Of a DNA stretch of 64,000 bases, positions 34,057 through 41,515 are shown piece by piece. This DNA is from Streptomyces aidingensis. Lineage in GTDB: Bacteria > Actinomycetota > Actinomycetes > Streptomycetales > Streptomycetaceae. Location of the stretch: assembly GCF_900112355.1 (NCBI RefSeq), contig NZ_FOLM01000003.1, positions 192,274 through 256,273 of the forward strand. The letters run 5' to 3'. Positions within the stretch are counted from its first letter, which is position 1; every line of letters starts with the position of its first letter. Under the pieces are notes generated by a model, which was not told the origin of the DNA, searched no databases, and saw only the letters and a program-made list of their open reading frames with translations. A program made the position numbers and the translations under genes.

Positions 34057-36027
34057 TCAGCCCGGGCCGTCGAGCCGCAGCACGGCCACGCCGTGCGGCT
34101 CCAGGGTCACCTTCCCGGCCGGGGCGCCGTCCAGGGTGAGCAGCGTGCGGCCGTCCCGCACCACCGGCTCCACGGTGATCTCCTCCCGGCTCTGGCCGAC
34201 CAGCCAGACGAACACCCGGCCGTCCGGGTGTTCCAGCCGGTCCACCGCCACCCGGGTGTCCGGCACCAGGACCGGCCGCCGTACCCCGGCCGCTTCCGCC
34301 AGCGCCCCGTAGAGCACCGCGGTGTCCTCCGGATTGATCCGCGGGGTGAGGGCCGCCAGATACTCCAGCGGGTAGGTGCACAGCACCAGCGCCCCGGCGC
34401 CCACGGCGCGGCGCAGCAGCGCCGGGCGGCCGTGCGCGTCCACCGCCAGTACCTCGGCGGGGTCGGGCCCGGCCGGTTCCACCGGCAGGAAGGCGCGCCC
34501 GCTCGCCGTGCCGTGGCGGGCCGGGAAGCGCAGCCGGCCGCCCTCGGCCAGGTCGCCCAGCGGGGCGCGCAGGGTGAACACCACCTCGTCGTCCTCGATC
34601 CGGTCCACCAGCCCGTACTCCAGGCCGTGCGCCACCCCGAACAGCTCGTCCAGCCGGGCGTACCAGGGGCCGCGCTGCTCGTCGTGGAAGCCGGGGCAGT
34701 AGGAGACATAGACCGTGCTGCCCAGCCGGGCCAGCTCCTCCAGCCGGTACCAGGTCGCCGAGCGCAACTGCTTCACCGAGGGCACCAGCAGCAGCCGGGC
34801 CCGCCCGCCGGCGGCGCCGTCCAGGCCGTCGCTCTCCCGCAGCACCGCGGCCGGGGCGTCGGCCAGCCGGGCGGCGATCCAGGCCTGCCGGCCGGTCTGC
34901 GCCACCTGCGTCCGGTCCTCGGGCCGGGTGAACGGATGGACGGTGTCCAGATAGGACGGGACCAGCAGCGCGGTGTCGGTGTCCGCGCGGCGCAGCGCGC
35001 CGAAGCCGATCCGCTCCAGCAGCGCGCCGAAGGACGCCAGTTCCTTCAGCGGCGCCTTGGGCCGCCCGGCCGAGTCGGTGACCCCGAAGTACATCTCGAA
35101 GGCGTGGTGCGAGTACGGCGGCTGCTCGCGCAGGTGCTCGTAGTCGGTGTTGTTCCAGGCCACCCAGCCGGTGGCGCCGGCCAGCAGCGAGTTGTGCAGG
35201 GCCTGGCGGTAGTAGCGGGCGGAGGAGCCGGCCGAGGCGAAGGCCGAGCTGAGGCCGAACTCCTCCAGGATCACCGGGCGGCCGAAGGTGCCGGTCAGCT
35301 CGCACAGCCAGGCGGCGGCGTAGTGCTGGCGCACCGGGTCGTCGCCCATGGGGTAGACATGCGGCCCGAGGAAGTCGCAGAGCCCGGCCGCGTCCCGCAG
35401 CCGGAAGCCGTTGTCGTGGCCGGTGTTCTCCAGCCCCCAGGCGCCGTCGCCCAGCGAGACGGGCTGGGCCGCGCCGCCGGCCCGTACCGCGTCGGTGAGG
35501 AGCTGCGCCCAGGCGGCCACCGCTTCCCGGCCGGCCTCCGGCTCGCCGGGCGGCGAGCCGTAGATGGGCATCTCGTTGGAGATCAGCCAGCCGGCCACCG
35601 CCGGATGGGAGCCGAACCGGCCCGCCATCTCCCGGGCGAACCAGGCCTGCCGGGCCACCATCCAGACATCGGTGTACAGATCACGCCCCTGCCGCCAGGG
35701 CGGGTCCCAGTTCTCGCCGGACATGTGTCCGACGATGAAGGTGGGCACGGTGGTCATGCCCAGTGCGCGGTGGCGGTCGAGAAAGTCCCGGTAACGGGCG
35801 CACATCTGCTCGTCGATCCGGTCCGGCTCTGGGTGGAAGTCCGGCCAGTAGAAGAACGAGCGGGTCATGTTCAGGCCGTGGTCGCGCAGGGTGCGCAGTT
35901 CGCCGGTGACCAGGTCGCCGTCGTAGTTCCGCCACATCAGCGGACCGCCGGAGCGGGACCAGAAGTTGACGCCGAGCCAGGTGACGGGGTGGCCGCCGGC
36001 GGCCAGGCGAGGAGAAGGGCGCTGCAT
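34057..36027 (-). CDS. GH-A clan glycoside hydrolase (GH5-like, b-mannanase/glucanase type)
   Basis: A 656-residue protein. The first ~380 residues form a TIM-barrel glycosidase: GVNFWSRSGGPLMWRNYD at the start, the acid/base glutamate in WLISNEMP and the nucleophile in VILEEFGLSS, as in GH5 and relatives. After it comes an accessory a/b region (SYLDTVHPF onward, with RLLLVPSVKQLRS) resembling a trimerisation-type domain, then a small b-domain. No signal peptide is present, so it likely acts in the cytoplasm on imported oligosaccharides. ATG 36027 follows GGGAGAG. Paired with the LacI regulator upstream. Confidence 0.82.
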   Translation of the reverse strand: MQRPSPRLAAGGHPVTWLGVNFWSRSGGPLMWRNYDGDLVTGELRTLRDHGLNMTRSFFYWPDFHPEPDRIDEQMCARYRDFLDRHRALGMTTVPTFIVGHMSGENWDPPWRQGRDLYTDVWMVARQAWFAREMAGRFGSHPAVAGWLISNEMPIYGSPPGEPEAGREAVAAWAQLLTDAVRAGGAAQPVSLGDGAWGLENTGHDNGFRLRDAAGLCDFLGPHVYPMGDDPVRQHYAAAWLCELTGTFGRPVILEEFGLSSAFASAGSSARYYRQALHNSLLAGATGWVAWNNTDYEHLREQPPYSHHAFEMYFGVTDSAGRPKAPLKELASFGALLERIGFGALRRADTDTALLVPSYLDTVHPFTRPEDRTQVAQTGRQAWIAARLADAPAAVLRESDGLDGAAGGRARLLLVPSVKQLRSATWYRLEELARLGSTVYVSYCPGFHDEQRGPWYARLDELFGVAHGLEYGLVDRIEDDEVVFTLRAPLGDLAEGGRLRFPARHGTASGRAFLPVEPAGPDPAEVLAVDAHGRPALLRRAVGAGALVLCTYPLEYLAALTPRINPEDTAVLYGALAEAAGVRRPVLVPDTRVAVDRLEHPDGRVFVWLVGQSREEITVEPVVRDGRTLLTLDGAPAGKVTLEPHGVAVLRLDGPG

Positions 36028-36213
36028 TCGGCTCTCCCGTGAAAAGCCAGAAGGGCAGGGGCACGGAGCACCGGCGGGCGGGATTCGGCCAGGAATCCGG
36101 GAATTGGTGCCGGGACCCGCCGGTACTCCGGTGGTAATGCGACATGTGAACAGGAGGAGGACCACATGGTCCGCTGTGCGGGGACGGATGGACCGCGCAG
36201 CCAGAAGTGAACA

Positions 36214-36229
36214 GCTATACCGGTTCAGC
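36214..36229. promoter_or_regulatory. LacI-type operator candidate GCTATACCGGTTCAGC
   Basis: Matches the perfect palindrome at 37471-37486 in its outer GCT/AGC and central ACCGGT; only the two bases on each side between them differ. Confidence 0.6.
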
Positions 36230-36273
36230 GTCAAGAGGGCGGGCCCGCCGCCACGGCATGCGGAAGATGGCCG

Positions 36274-36289
36274 GATAAACCGGTTTACC
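36274..36289. promoter_or_regulatory. LacI-type operator candidate around TAAACCGGTTTA
   Basis: A 12-base perfect palindrome (36276-36287) sharing the ACCGGT core with the other two sites, about 250 bases before the glycosidase start. Confidence 0.6.
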
Positions 36290-36368
36290 GACGCGGCGGG
36301 AGCCAGCGCGGCACAGCAGAGCACAGCACAGCAGGCGGTACGGCGCGGCGCGGCACCGCGCCGTCCGG

Positions 36369-37394
36369 TCAGGCCGGGGCGGGCGCCGGGCCGGTGGAGC
36401 CGCGCAGGGTCAGCGCGGGCGCCCGGTCCTCCAGATCGTCCGGCGCGGCGGAGCCGGCCGCCTGCCGCAGCAGCCGTGCCGCATGGCCGCCGTACGCCTG
36501 GATGTCCCGGCTCAGCGCGGTCAGCGGCGGATGCACCAGCTCGCACAGGGCCGAGTCGTCCCAGGCCAGCACCGACAGATCGGCCGGCACCGCCAGCCCC
36601 ATCCCCTGCGCGGCGGTGCATCCGGAGACCGCCATCACATCGTTGTCGTAGAGGATCGCGGTCGGCCGCGAGTCCGGACCGGCGGCCAGCAGCGACCGGG
36701 TGGCGGCGGCTCCCCGCTCGCCGCTGTAGTCCGCCTCCACGATCCGCCCCAGCAGCCCCAGCTCGGCGACGACCCGCTCGAACGCCTCGCTCCGAATCCG
36801 GGTGTGGCGCAGCCGGGCCGGCCCGGAGACCCGGGCCAGCCGCCGGTGCCCCAGCCCGGCGAGATGGCACACGGCGGTGCGCACCGCCGCCGCGTCGTCG
36901 CTCCACACCGCGGGCAGCGCGCCGGTGCCCACCGGATGGCCGATCACCACCGCCGGCATGCCCAGCTCCTCCAGCACCGGCACCCGGGCGTCCGTCACCT
37001 GGAGATCCACCAGGAAGACCCCGTCCACCTGGCGGCGCGCCCACCAGCTGCGGTAGAGGGCGATCTCCGCGGCCTGGTCCTCGGCCATGGTGAGCAGCAG
37101 CGGTGTGGTGTCGCGGGTGAGTTCGGCCTGGATGCCGGAGAGCAGTTGCATGAAGAACGGCTCCAGCCCCAGGGTGGCCGCCGGACGGTCGATGACCAGG
37201 CCGAAGGCCCCGGCCCTGCCGTCCGACAGGGCCCGGGCGGCGCTGCTGGGCTGCCAGCCCAGTTCCTCGGCGATCTCCAGGATGCGGCGGCGGGTCGGCT
37301 CCGAGACGCCGGGGCGGCCGTTCAGGGCGAAGGACACCGCGGCCTTGGTCACTCCCGCCCGCCGGGCGATGTCCTGCATCGTGGGGCGCTTCAC
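36369..37394 (-). CDS. LacI-family transcriptional regulator
   Basis: A 341-residue LacI protein. The N-terminal helix-turn-helix and hinge read MQDIARRAGVTKAAVSFALN and GVSEPTRRRILEIAEELGW. The periplasmic-binding-like ligand domain follows (GLVIDRPAATLGLEPFF to the end). GTG 37394 is backed by AGGAGAG. It sits directly upstream of the glycosidase on the same strand, and palindromes with CCGG centres, as LacI proteins prefer, lie before both genes. It therefore likely represses the glycosidase and itself until a sugar is present. Confidence 0.92.
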   Translation of the reverse strand: MKRPTMQDIARRAGVTKAAVSFALNGRPGVSEPTRRRILEIAEELGWQPSSAARALSDGRAGAFGLVIDRPAATLGLEPFFMQLLSGIQAELTRDTTPLLLTMAEDQAAEIALYRSWWARRQVDGVFLVDLQVTDARVPVLEELGMPAVVIGHPVGTGALPAVWSDDAAAVRTAVCHLAGLGHRRLARVSGPARLRHTRIRSEAFERVVAELGLLGRIVEADYSGERGAAATRSLLAAGPDSRPTAILYDNDVMAVSGCTAAQGMGLAVPADLSVLAWDDSALCELVHPPLTALSRDIQAYGGHAARLLRQAAGSAAPDDLEDRAPALTLRGSTGPAPAPA

Positions 37395-37470
37395 TGGCTC
37401 TCCTCGCACTCCTGCCGGCGCCGCCGCCGCCTTTTCCGCCGGCCGTGCGCACCGCACGGGCCGGGAATCC

Positions 37471-37486
37471 GCTTTACCGGTAAAGC
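37471..37486. promoter_or_regulatory. LacI-type operator, perfect palindrome GCTTTACCGGTAAAGC
   Basis: Perfect 16-base palindrome 77 bases before the LacI-type start and 208 before the divergent ROK glucokinase start. Best copy of the three sites, so probably the autoregulatory operator. Confidence 0.75.
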
Positions 37487-37680
37487 CCTCATGGGCCGGG
37501 AACGCCTCATCGTGCGCGATACGGCGGGGGAAAGGCAATGCGGCGGCGGCCGGTCCGCCGCGTCGCCCGCCGGGCCGGGCCCGCCGCGCGCCCCCGCCGC
37601 CGGGCCGGGCCGGTGCCCGGCCGGTGCCGGGCCGGTGGCGGCCCGGCCGGGCGGGGCGGGAGCGGTGCCGCGGAGTGAGG

Positions 37681-37686
37681 CACAAT
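37681..37686 (+). promoter_or_regulatory. -10 element of a probable leaderless promoter
   Basis: CACAAT, then seven bases, then the ATG of the ROK gene at 37694; no ribosome binding site. Confidence 0.45.
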
Positions 37687-37693
37687 CGAGCCG

Positions 37694-38854
37694 ATGAGTA
37701 CCTATCGTGAGCGCATGGGGCGGACGACCGCGCGGGCCGCCGTGCTGCGCACCATCGCCACCCGCGAGCGGCGCTCACACCTCTCCGCGCCCAGGGTCCC
37801 CACCGTCGGGATCGACATCGGCGGCACCAAGGTGATGGCCGGGGTGGTGGACGCGGACGGCCTGATCCTGGAGCGCATCCGCGCCGAGACGCCGGACCGG
37901 TCCAAGAGCCCGCAGGTGGTGGAGGACGTGATCACCGAGCTGGTGCTGGATCTCTCCGACCGGCACGATGTGCACGCGGTGGGCATCGGCGCGGCCGGCT
38001 GGGTGGACCGGGACCGCTCCCGCGTCCTGTTCGCCCCGCATCTGGCCTGGCGCAACGAACCGCTCCGGGAGCGGCTCGCGGCCCGGCTCGCCGTCCCGAT
38101 CCTGGTGGACAACGACGCCAACGCCGCCGCCTGGGCGGAGTGGCGGTTCGGCGCCGGCCGGGCCGACGATCATCTTGTGATGATCACCCTGGGCACCGGA
38201 ATCGGTGGCGGCATCCTGGAGGAGGGCCGGCTCAAGCGCGGCGCCTACGGGGTGTCGGGCGAATTCGGCCATATGCAGGTGGTGCCCGGCGGCCACCGCT
38301 GCCCGTGCGGGAACCGCGGCTGCTGGGAGCAGTACAGCTCCGGCAACGCCCTGGTGCGCGAGGCGCGCGAGCTGGCCGCCGCCGACTCGCCCACCGCGCA
38401 CCGGCTGCTGGACCGGGTCGGCGGCCGGATCGGTGACATCACCGGGCCGCTGGTCACCCGGCTCGCCCGGGAGGGCGACCCGATGTGCGTGGAGCTGCTG
38501 GAGGACATCGGCCGCTGGCTGGGCGTCGGACTGGCCAATCTGGCCGCCGCCCTGGACCCCTCCTGCTTCGTGATCGGCGGCGGGGTCTCCGACGCCGACG
38601 ATCTGCTCATCGCACCCGCCCGGGACGCCTTCCGCCGCCAGCTGACCGGCCGCGGCTACCGTCCCGAGGCACGGATCGTACGGGCGCGGCTCGGCGCGGA
38701 CGCCGGCATGGTCGGCGCCGCCGACCTGGCCCGCCTGGTCGCCCGCCGGTTCGTGCGGGCCAACCGGCGTCGCGCCGAGCGCGTCCTGCGGGGCGGAGCG
38801 GGTGCTCCGCCGCCCGGACGGCCGGCCCCGAGAGCAGGAGCGGCCGACCGATGA
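37694..38854 (+). CDS. ROK-family glucokinase
   Basis: A 386-residue ROK kinase: VGIDIGGTKVMAG (phosphate loop 1) near residue 38, NDANAAAWAEWRFG with the catalytic aspartate, TLGTGIGGGI (phosphate loop 2), the ROK zinc motif CPCGNRGCWEQYSSG, and a late FVIGGGVSDADD. It should phosphorylate glucose. A basic N-terminal extension of ~35 residues (RTTARAAVLRTIATRERR) precedes the fold, and a basic C-terminal tail follows, unlike the shorter GlkA. The next gene overlaps its stop as ATGA. Confidence 0.9.
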   Translation: MSTYRERMGRTTARAAVLRTIATRERRSHLSAPRVPTVGIDIGGTKVMAGVVDADGLILERIRAETPDRSKSPQVVEDVITELVLDLSDRHDVHAVGIGAAGWVDRDRSRVLFAPHLAWRNEPLRERLAARLAVPILVDNDANAAAWAEWRFGAGRADDHLVMITLGTGIGGGILEEGRLKRGAYGVSGEFGHMQVVPGGHRCPCGNRGCWEQYSSGNALVREARELAAADSPTAHRLLDRVGGRIGDITGPLVTRLAREGDPMCVELLEDIGRWLGVGLANLAAALDPSCFVIGGGVSDADDLLIAPARDAFRRQLTGRGYRPEARIVRARLGADAGMVGAADLARLVARRFVRANRRRAERVLRGGAGAPPPGRPAPRAGAADR

Positions 38855-39522
38855 CCCAGGCCCCCGAGTCCAGGACCACGGCGACCGCGCCGGCCACGGC
38901 GACGCCGGCCGGGACGGCCGGGCGGCGGCCCGGCCTGCTGCCGCGCGCCGTCCGGGCGCTGCGCCGGCTCGGCCGCTACCGCCCCTACATCCCCCCGCAC
39001 CCGCCGCGCGTCCCGCGCCGGCGGTGGCCGGTCGCCGTGGTGATCTTTCTGCTGATCGCGGTGCCCAGCGGCTATGTCGTGCTCTCCGGCTGGCAGAGCC
39101 GCAGCAGCGGCGAGGACAAGGCGTACGCCGCGGCGCCGCGCACCCTGGTCTACGAGTGGCCCAGCAAGGTGCAGCGCCGGATCTACGACGTTCCCGTCCC
39201 CAAGGGCTCCACCTATGTGGGGCACTACGAGACCAACGCCTGGGAGCGCAGCACCCTGTTCGTGCAGTTCCGCACCTCACCGCAGGGGCTGAGCGCCTTT
39301 CTGGAGGAGCTCGGGGCGCAGCGTCCGCAGCTCAGCGAACGCACCGTCACCATCTCCCGGGACCAGGCCGCCGCGGTGGGCTGGGACTTCGCCGATCCGG
39401 AGCGGTCCTACGCGGGCATCACCGTCCAGCAGTCCGAGGCCGAGCCGGTGGTGGCGATCACCGTGGACGTCACCAAGCCCGAACGCCCGCGGGTCTACGT
39501 GGTCTCCACCACCGAGCCCTGA
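38851..39522 (+). CDS. Single-pass membrane protein of unknown function
   Basis: A 223-residue protein: an N-terminal Thr/Ala-rich and basic cytoplasmic part, one membrane helix at about 57-76 (PVAVVIFLLIAVPSGYVVLS), and an outside domain of ~140 residues (GHYETNAWERSTLFVQF and RDQAAAVGWDF) with no motif I recognise. Coupled to the ROK gene by a 4-base overlap, so possibly a partner. Its 3' end overlaps the convergent RsbW-like gene by 28 bases. Confidence 0.65.
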   Translation: MTQAPESRTTATAPATATPAGTAGRRPGLLPRAVRALRRLGRYRPYIPPHPPRVPRRRWPVAVVIFLLIAVPSGYVVLSGWQSRSSGEDKAYAAAPRTLVYEWPSKVQRRIYDVPVPKGSTYVGHYETNAWERSTLFVQFRTSPQGLSAFLEELGAQRPQLSERTVTISRDQAAAVGWDFADPERSYAGITVQQSEAEPVVAITVDVTKPERPRVYVVSTTEP

Positions 39523-39998
39523 GGGCTCCGCAGCTCGAACCAGACGCTCTTGCCGGTGGCCCCCGAGCCGCCGCCGCTGCCGCCGTGCAGGGCGAAACCC
39601 CAGGCCGAGGCGAGTTCCTGGACCAGCCGCAGGCCGCGCCCGCCCTCCTCCTCGGCCGGCACCCGGCGCATCATCGGCACGGCCCGCGGTGAGGTGTCGT
39701 GCACCGCGACCATCACCGCCTCGGGGCGTATGGTCGTGGTGACGGTGACCAGTTGGACGGCGGTGTGCCGGTACACATTGGTCACGATCTCCGACACCAG
39801 CAGCCGCGCCACCTCGGCGGCCGGTCCGGGGCGGCCGGCATGGCTGAGCAGACCGGCCACATGGTCCCGCGCCACCTTGGCGGTGTCGGCGGCGTTCGGG
39901 GCCGTCAGCCGGTAGGAGCGCGCCGTCCGCCCCGCCTGTCCCTCCCGTCCCTCGCGCTGTTCCTCCTGTCCGTCGGCCTGCGGAACTGCGACAGCCAT
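39495..39998 (-). CDS. RsbW-like ATP-binding protein (anti-sigma kinase family)
   Basis: A 167-residue single-domain GHKL ATPase. The N-box is SEIVTNVYRHT, the G1 region HDTSP departs from the usual DxG, and G2 is GGRGLRLV. Such Streptomyces proteins are abundant and act as anti-sigma or anti-anti-sigma kinases, mostly of unknown target. A Gly/Ser loop (GGSGGGSG) lies before the last strand. ATG 39998 follows AGGGGAG. The gene overlaps the convergent membrane protein gene by 28 bases. Confidence 0.85.
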   Translation of the reverse strand: MAVAVPQADGQEEQREGREGQAGRTARSYRLTAPNAADTAKVARDHVAGLLSHAGRPGPAAEVARLLVSEIVTNVYRHTAVQLVTVTTTIRPEAVMVAVHDTSPRAVPMMRRVPAEEEGGRGLRLVQELASAWGFALHGGSGGGSGATGKSVWFELRSPQGSVVETT

Positions 39999-40009
39999 GC
40001 CATCTCCCC

Positions 40010-40033
40010 TGTCACGTCACTTGTCACGTCACT
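40010..40033. repeat. 12-base direct repeat TGTCACGTCACT, two copies
   Basis: Exact tandem duplication immediately upstream of the RsbW-like gene's ribosome binding site. On the coding strand each copy reads AGTGACGTGACA. Could be a regulator site. Confidence 0.65.
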
Positions 40034-40103
40034 GTTGGGCACTGAACGCCACGCTTATGGGTCGGCTTCCCGCCCTTCACTGCGGTAAGCGCCCATCCGG
40101 GCG

Positions 40104-40128
40104 TTAAATCCCTTCTGACCGGATTTAA
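40104..40128. terminator. Inverted repeat TTAAATCC-N9-GGATTTAA
   Basis: Perfect 8-base arms in an AT-richer patch downstream of glycerate kinase (minus strand) and upstream of the RsbW-like gene. Either a terminator of the former or an operator of the latter. Confidence 0.5.
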
Positions 40129-40178
40129 GGGGAGGGCGGCCGGACGCGGCGGGGCGACCCGCGCCGCGTCCGGGTGCC

Positions 40179-41315
40179 TCAGAGGTGGTTCTCGGCCAAC
40201 TGGCGGGCGGCACGGCGGAGCAGCGGGGCGGCGTGCGCGATGCAGACGGCCGGGTCCGGCTCCAGATCGGTGAGCGGATAGGCGCGCTGGATGCCGGCCG
40301 CCCGGAGGCTTTCCGCGGACAGCGCGAGCCGCCCGCAGACCGCGACCACCGGCTTGCCCGCGGCGCGGGCCGCGCCGGCCACCCCGGCCGGGGCCTTGCC
40401 GTGCAGGGTCTGCTCGTCCAGCGAACCCTCGCCGGTGACCACCAGATCGGCCCCGGCCAGCGCGGCCGGGAAACCGAGCAGGTCGAGGAAGACCTCGATG
40501 CCCGGGCGGAAGACGGCGTGCAGAGCGAGCAGCGCGGCATAGCCGACCCCGCCCGCCGCACCCGCCCCGGGGGCGTGCGACAGTTCGCGGGCGCGCGGCC
40601 CCAGCGCCCGCGCCAGCACGGTGACATAGTGCCCGAGCGCCGCGTCCAGCATCTGCACGTCGTCCGCGGTGGCGCCCTTCTGCGGGGCGTAGACCGGAGC
40701 CGCGCCCTTGGGCCCGGTGAGCGGATTGTCCACATCGCCCGCCAGCACCACCCGGGTCTCGGCCAGCCGGCCGTCCAGGCCGGACAGATCCGCGGTGGCC
40801 AGGGTGGCCAGCGGGCCGCCGCCCAGCGGCACCGGCCGCCCGTCGGTGCCCAGCAGCCGGGCGCCCAGGGCGGCCAGCATGCCCGCCCCGCCGTCCGTGG
40901 TGGCCGAGCCGCCGACGCCCAGCACCACCGTCCGCGCACCGGCGTCCAGCGCGGCCAGGATCAGCTCCCCGGTGCCGTAGGTGGTGGCGGTGAGCGGGGC
41001 GAAGGTGTCCGGCGGCAACTGCATCAGGCCGGAGGACTGGGCCATTTCGACGACGGCGGTGTCGCCGCGCAGCGCATAGCGGGCGGTGACCGGGGAGCCC
41101 AGCGGACCGGTGACCTCCACCCGGTGCGGGGTGAATCCGCCCGCCACCGCGGCGGCCACCGTGCCGTCCCCGCCGTCCGCCACCGGCAGCGCGGTGATCC
41201 CGGTCTCCGGCCGGACCTCCCGGATGCCGGCGGCGACCTCCTCGGCGACCTGAGCGGCCGTCAGCGAACCCTTGAACTTGTCGGCGGCGATCAGCACGCG
41301 CCCCGTATTGCCCAT
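40179..41315 (-). CDS. Glycerate kinase
   Basis: A 378-residue GlxK/GarK-type kinase: VLIAADKFKGSLTAAQVA at the start, PVADGGDGT, GVGGSATTDGGAGMLAALG and TGEGSLDEQTLHGKAP. It phosphorylates D-glycerate, letting glyoxylate-derived carbon from allantoin (via tartronate semialdehyde) reach glycolysis. The carboligase and reductase of that route are not in the window, so this link is inference. ATG 41315 with GGGAA upstream; divergent from the BCCT transporter. Confidence 0.92.
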   Translation of the reverse strand: MGNTGRVLIAADKFKGSLTAAQVAEEVAAGIREVRPETGITALPVADGGDGTVAAAVAGGFTPHRVEVTGPLGSPVTARYALRGDTAVVEMAQSSGLMQLPPDTFAPLTATTYGTGELILAALDAGARTVVLGVGGSATTDGGAGMLAALGARLLGTDGRPVPLGGGPLATLATADLSGLDGRLAETRVVLAGDVDNPLTGPKGAAPVYAPQKGATADDVQMLDAALGHYVTVLARALGPRARELSHAPGAGAAGGVGYAALLALHAVFRPGIEVFLDLLGFPAALAGADLVVTGEGSLDEQTLHGKAPAGVAGAARAAGKPVVAVCGRLALSAESLRAAGIQRAYPLTDLEPDPAVCIAHAAPLLRRAARQLAENHL

Positions 41316-41503
41316 GTGCCATTCCCGTGGTGTCGGTGAACAGTTCCCGTCCGGTGCCCTGCCGGGTACCCGCGCCGCCGACCGGCACCCTATCCCGGAC
41401 CGGTACCCCGCCGCGGACAGGGTCCGGAGGGTGTGTCACTCCGCCGGGTGCCCGGCCGTCACGCGCCCGGCGCACCCGGCGGGCGGACCCGGCACCCGGC
41501 GTC

Positions 41504-41509
41504 CACAGT
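41504..41509 (+). promoter_or_regulatory. -10-like element of a possible leaderless promoter
   Basis: CACAGT, six bases, then the BCCT gene ATG at 41516; no Shine-Dalgarno. Confidence 0.4.
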
Positions 41510-41515
41510 GGCGGT

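Larger units (their letters stand above)
36028..36368. promoter_or_regulatory. Glycosidase promoter region with two operator-like sites
   Basis: A 341-base gap, less GC-rich than its neighbours, between the LacI-type gene stop and the glycosidase start (both minus strand). It holds two ACCGGT-centred sites (36214-36229 and 36274-36289), described separately. Confidence 0.65.
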
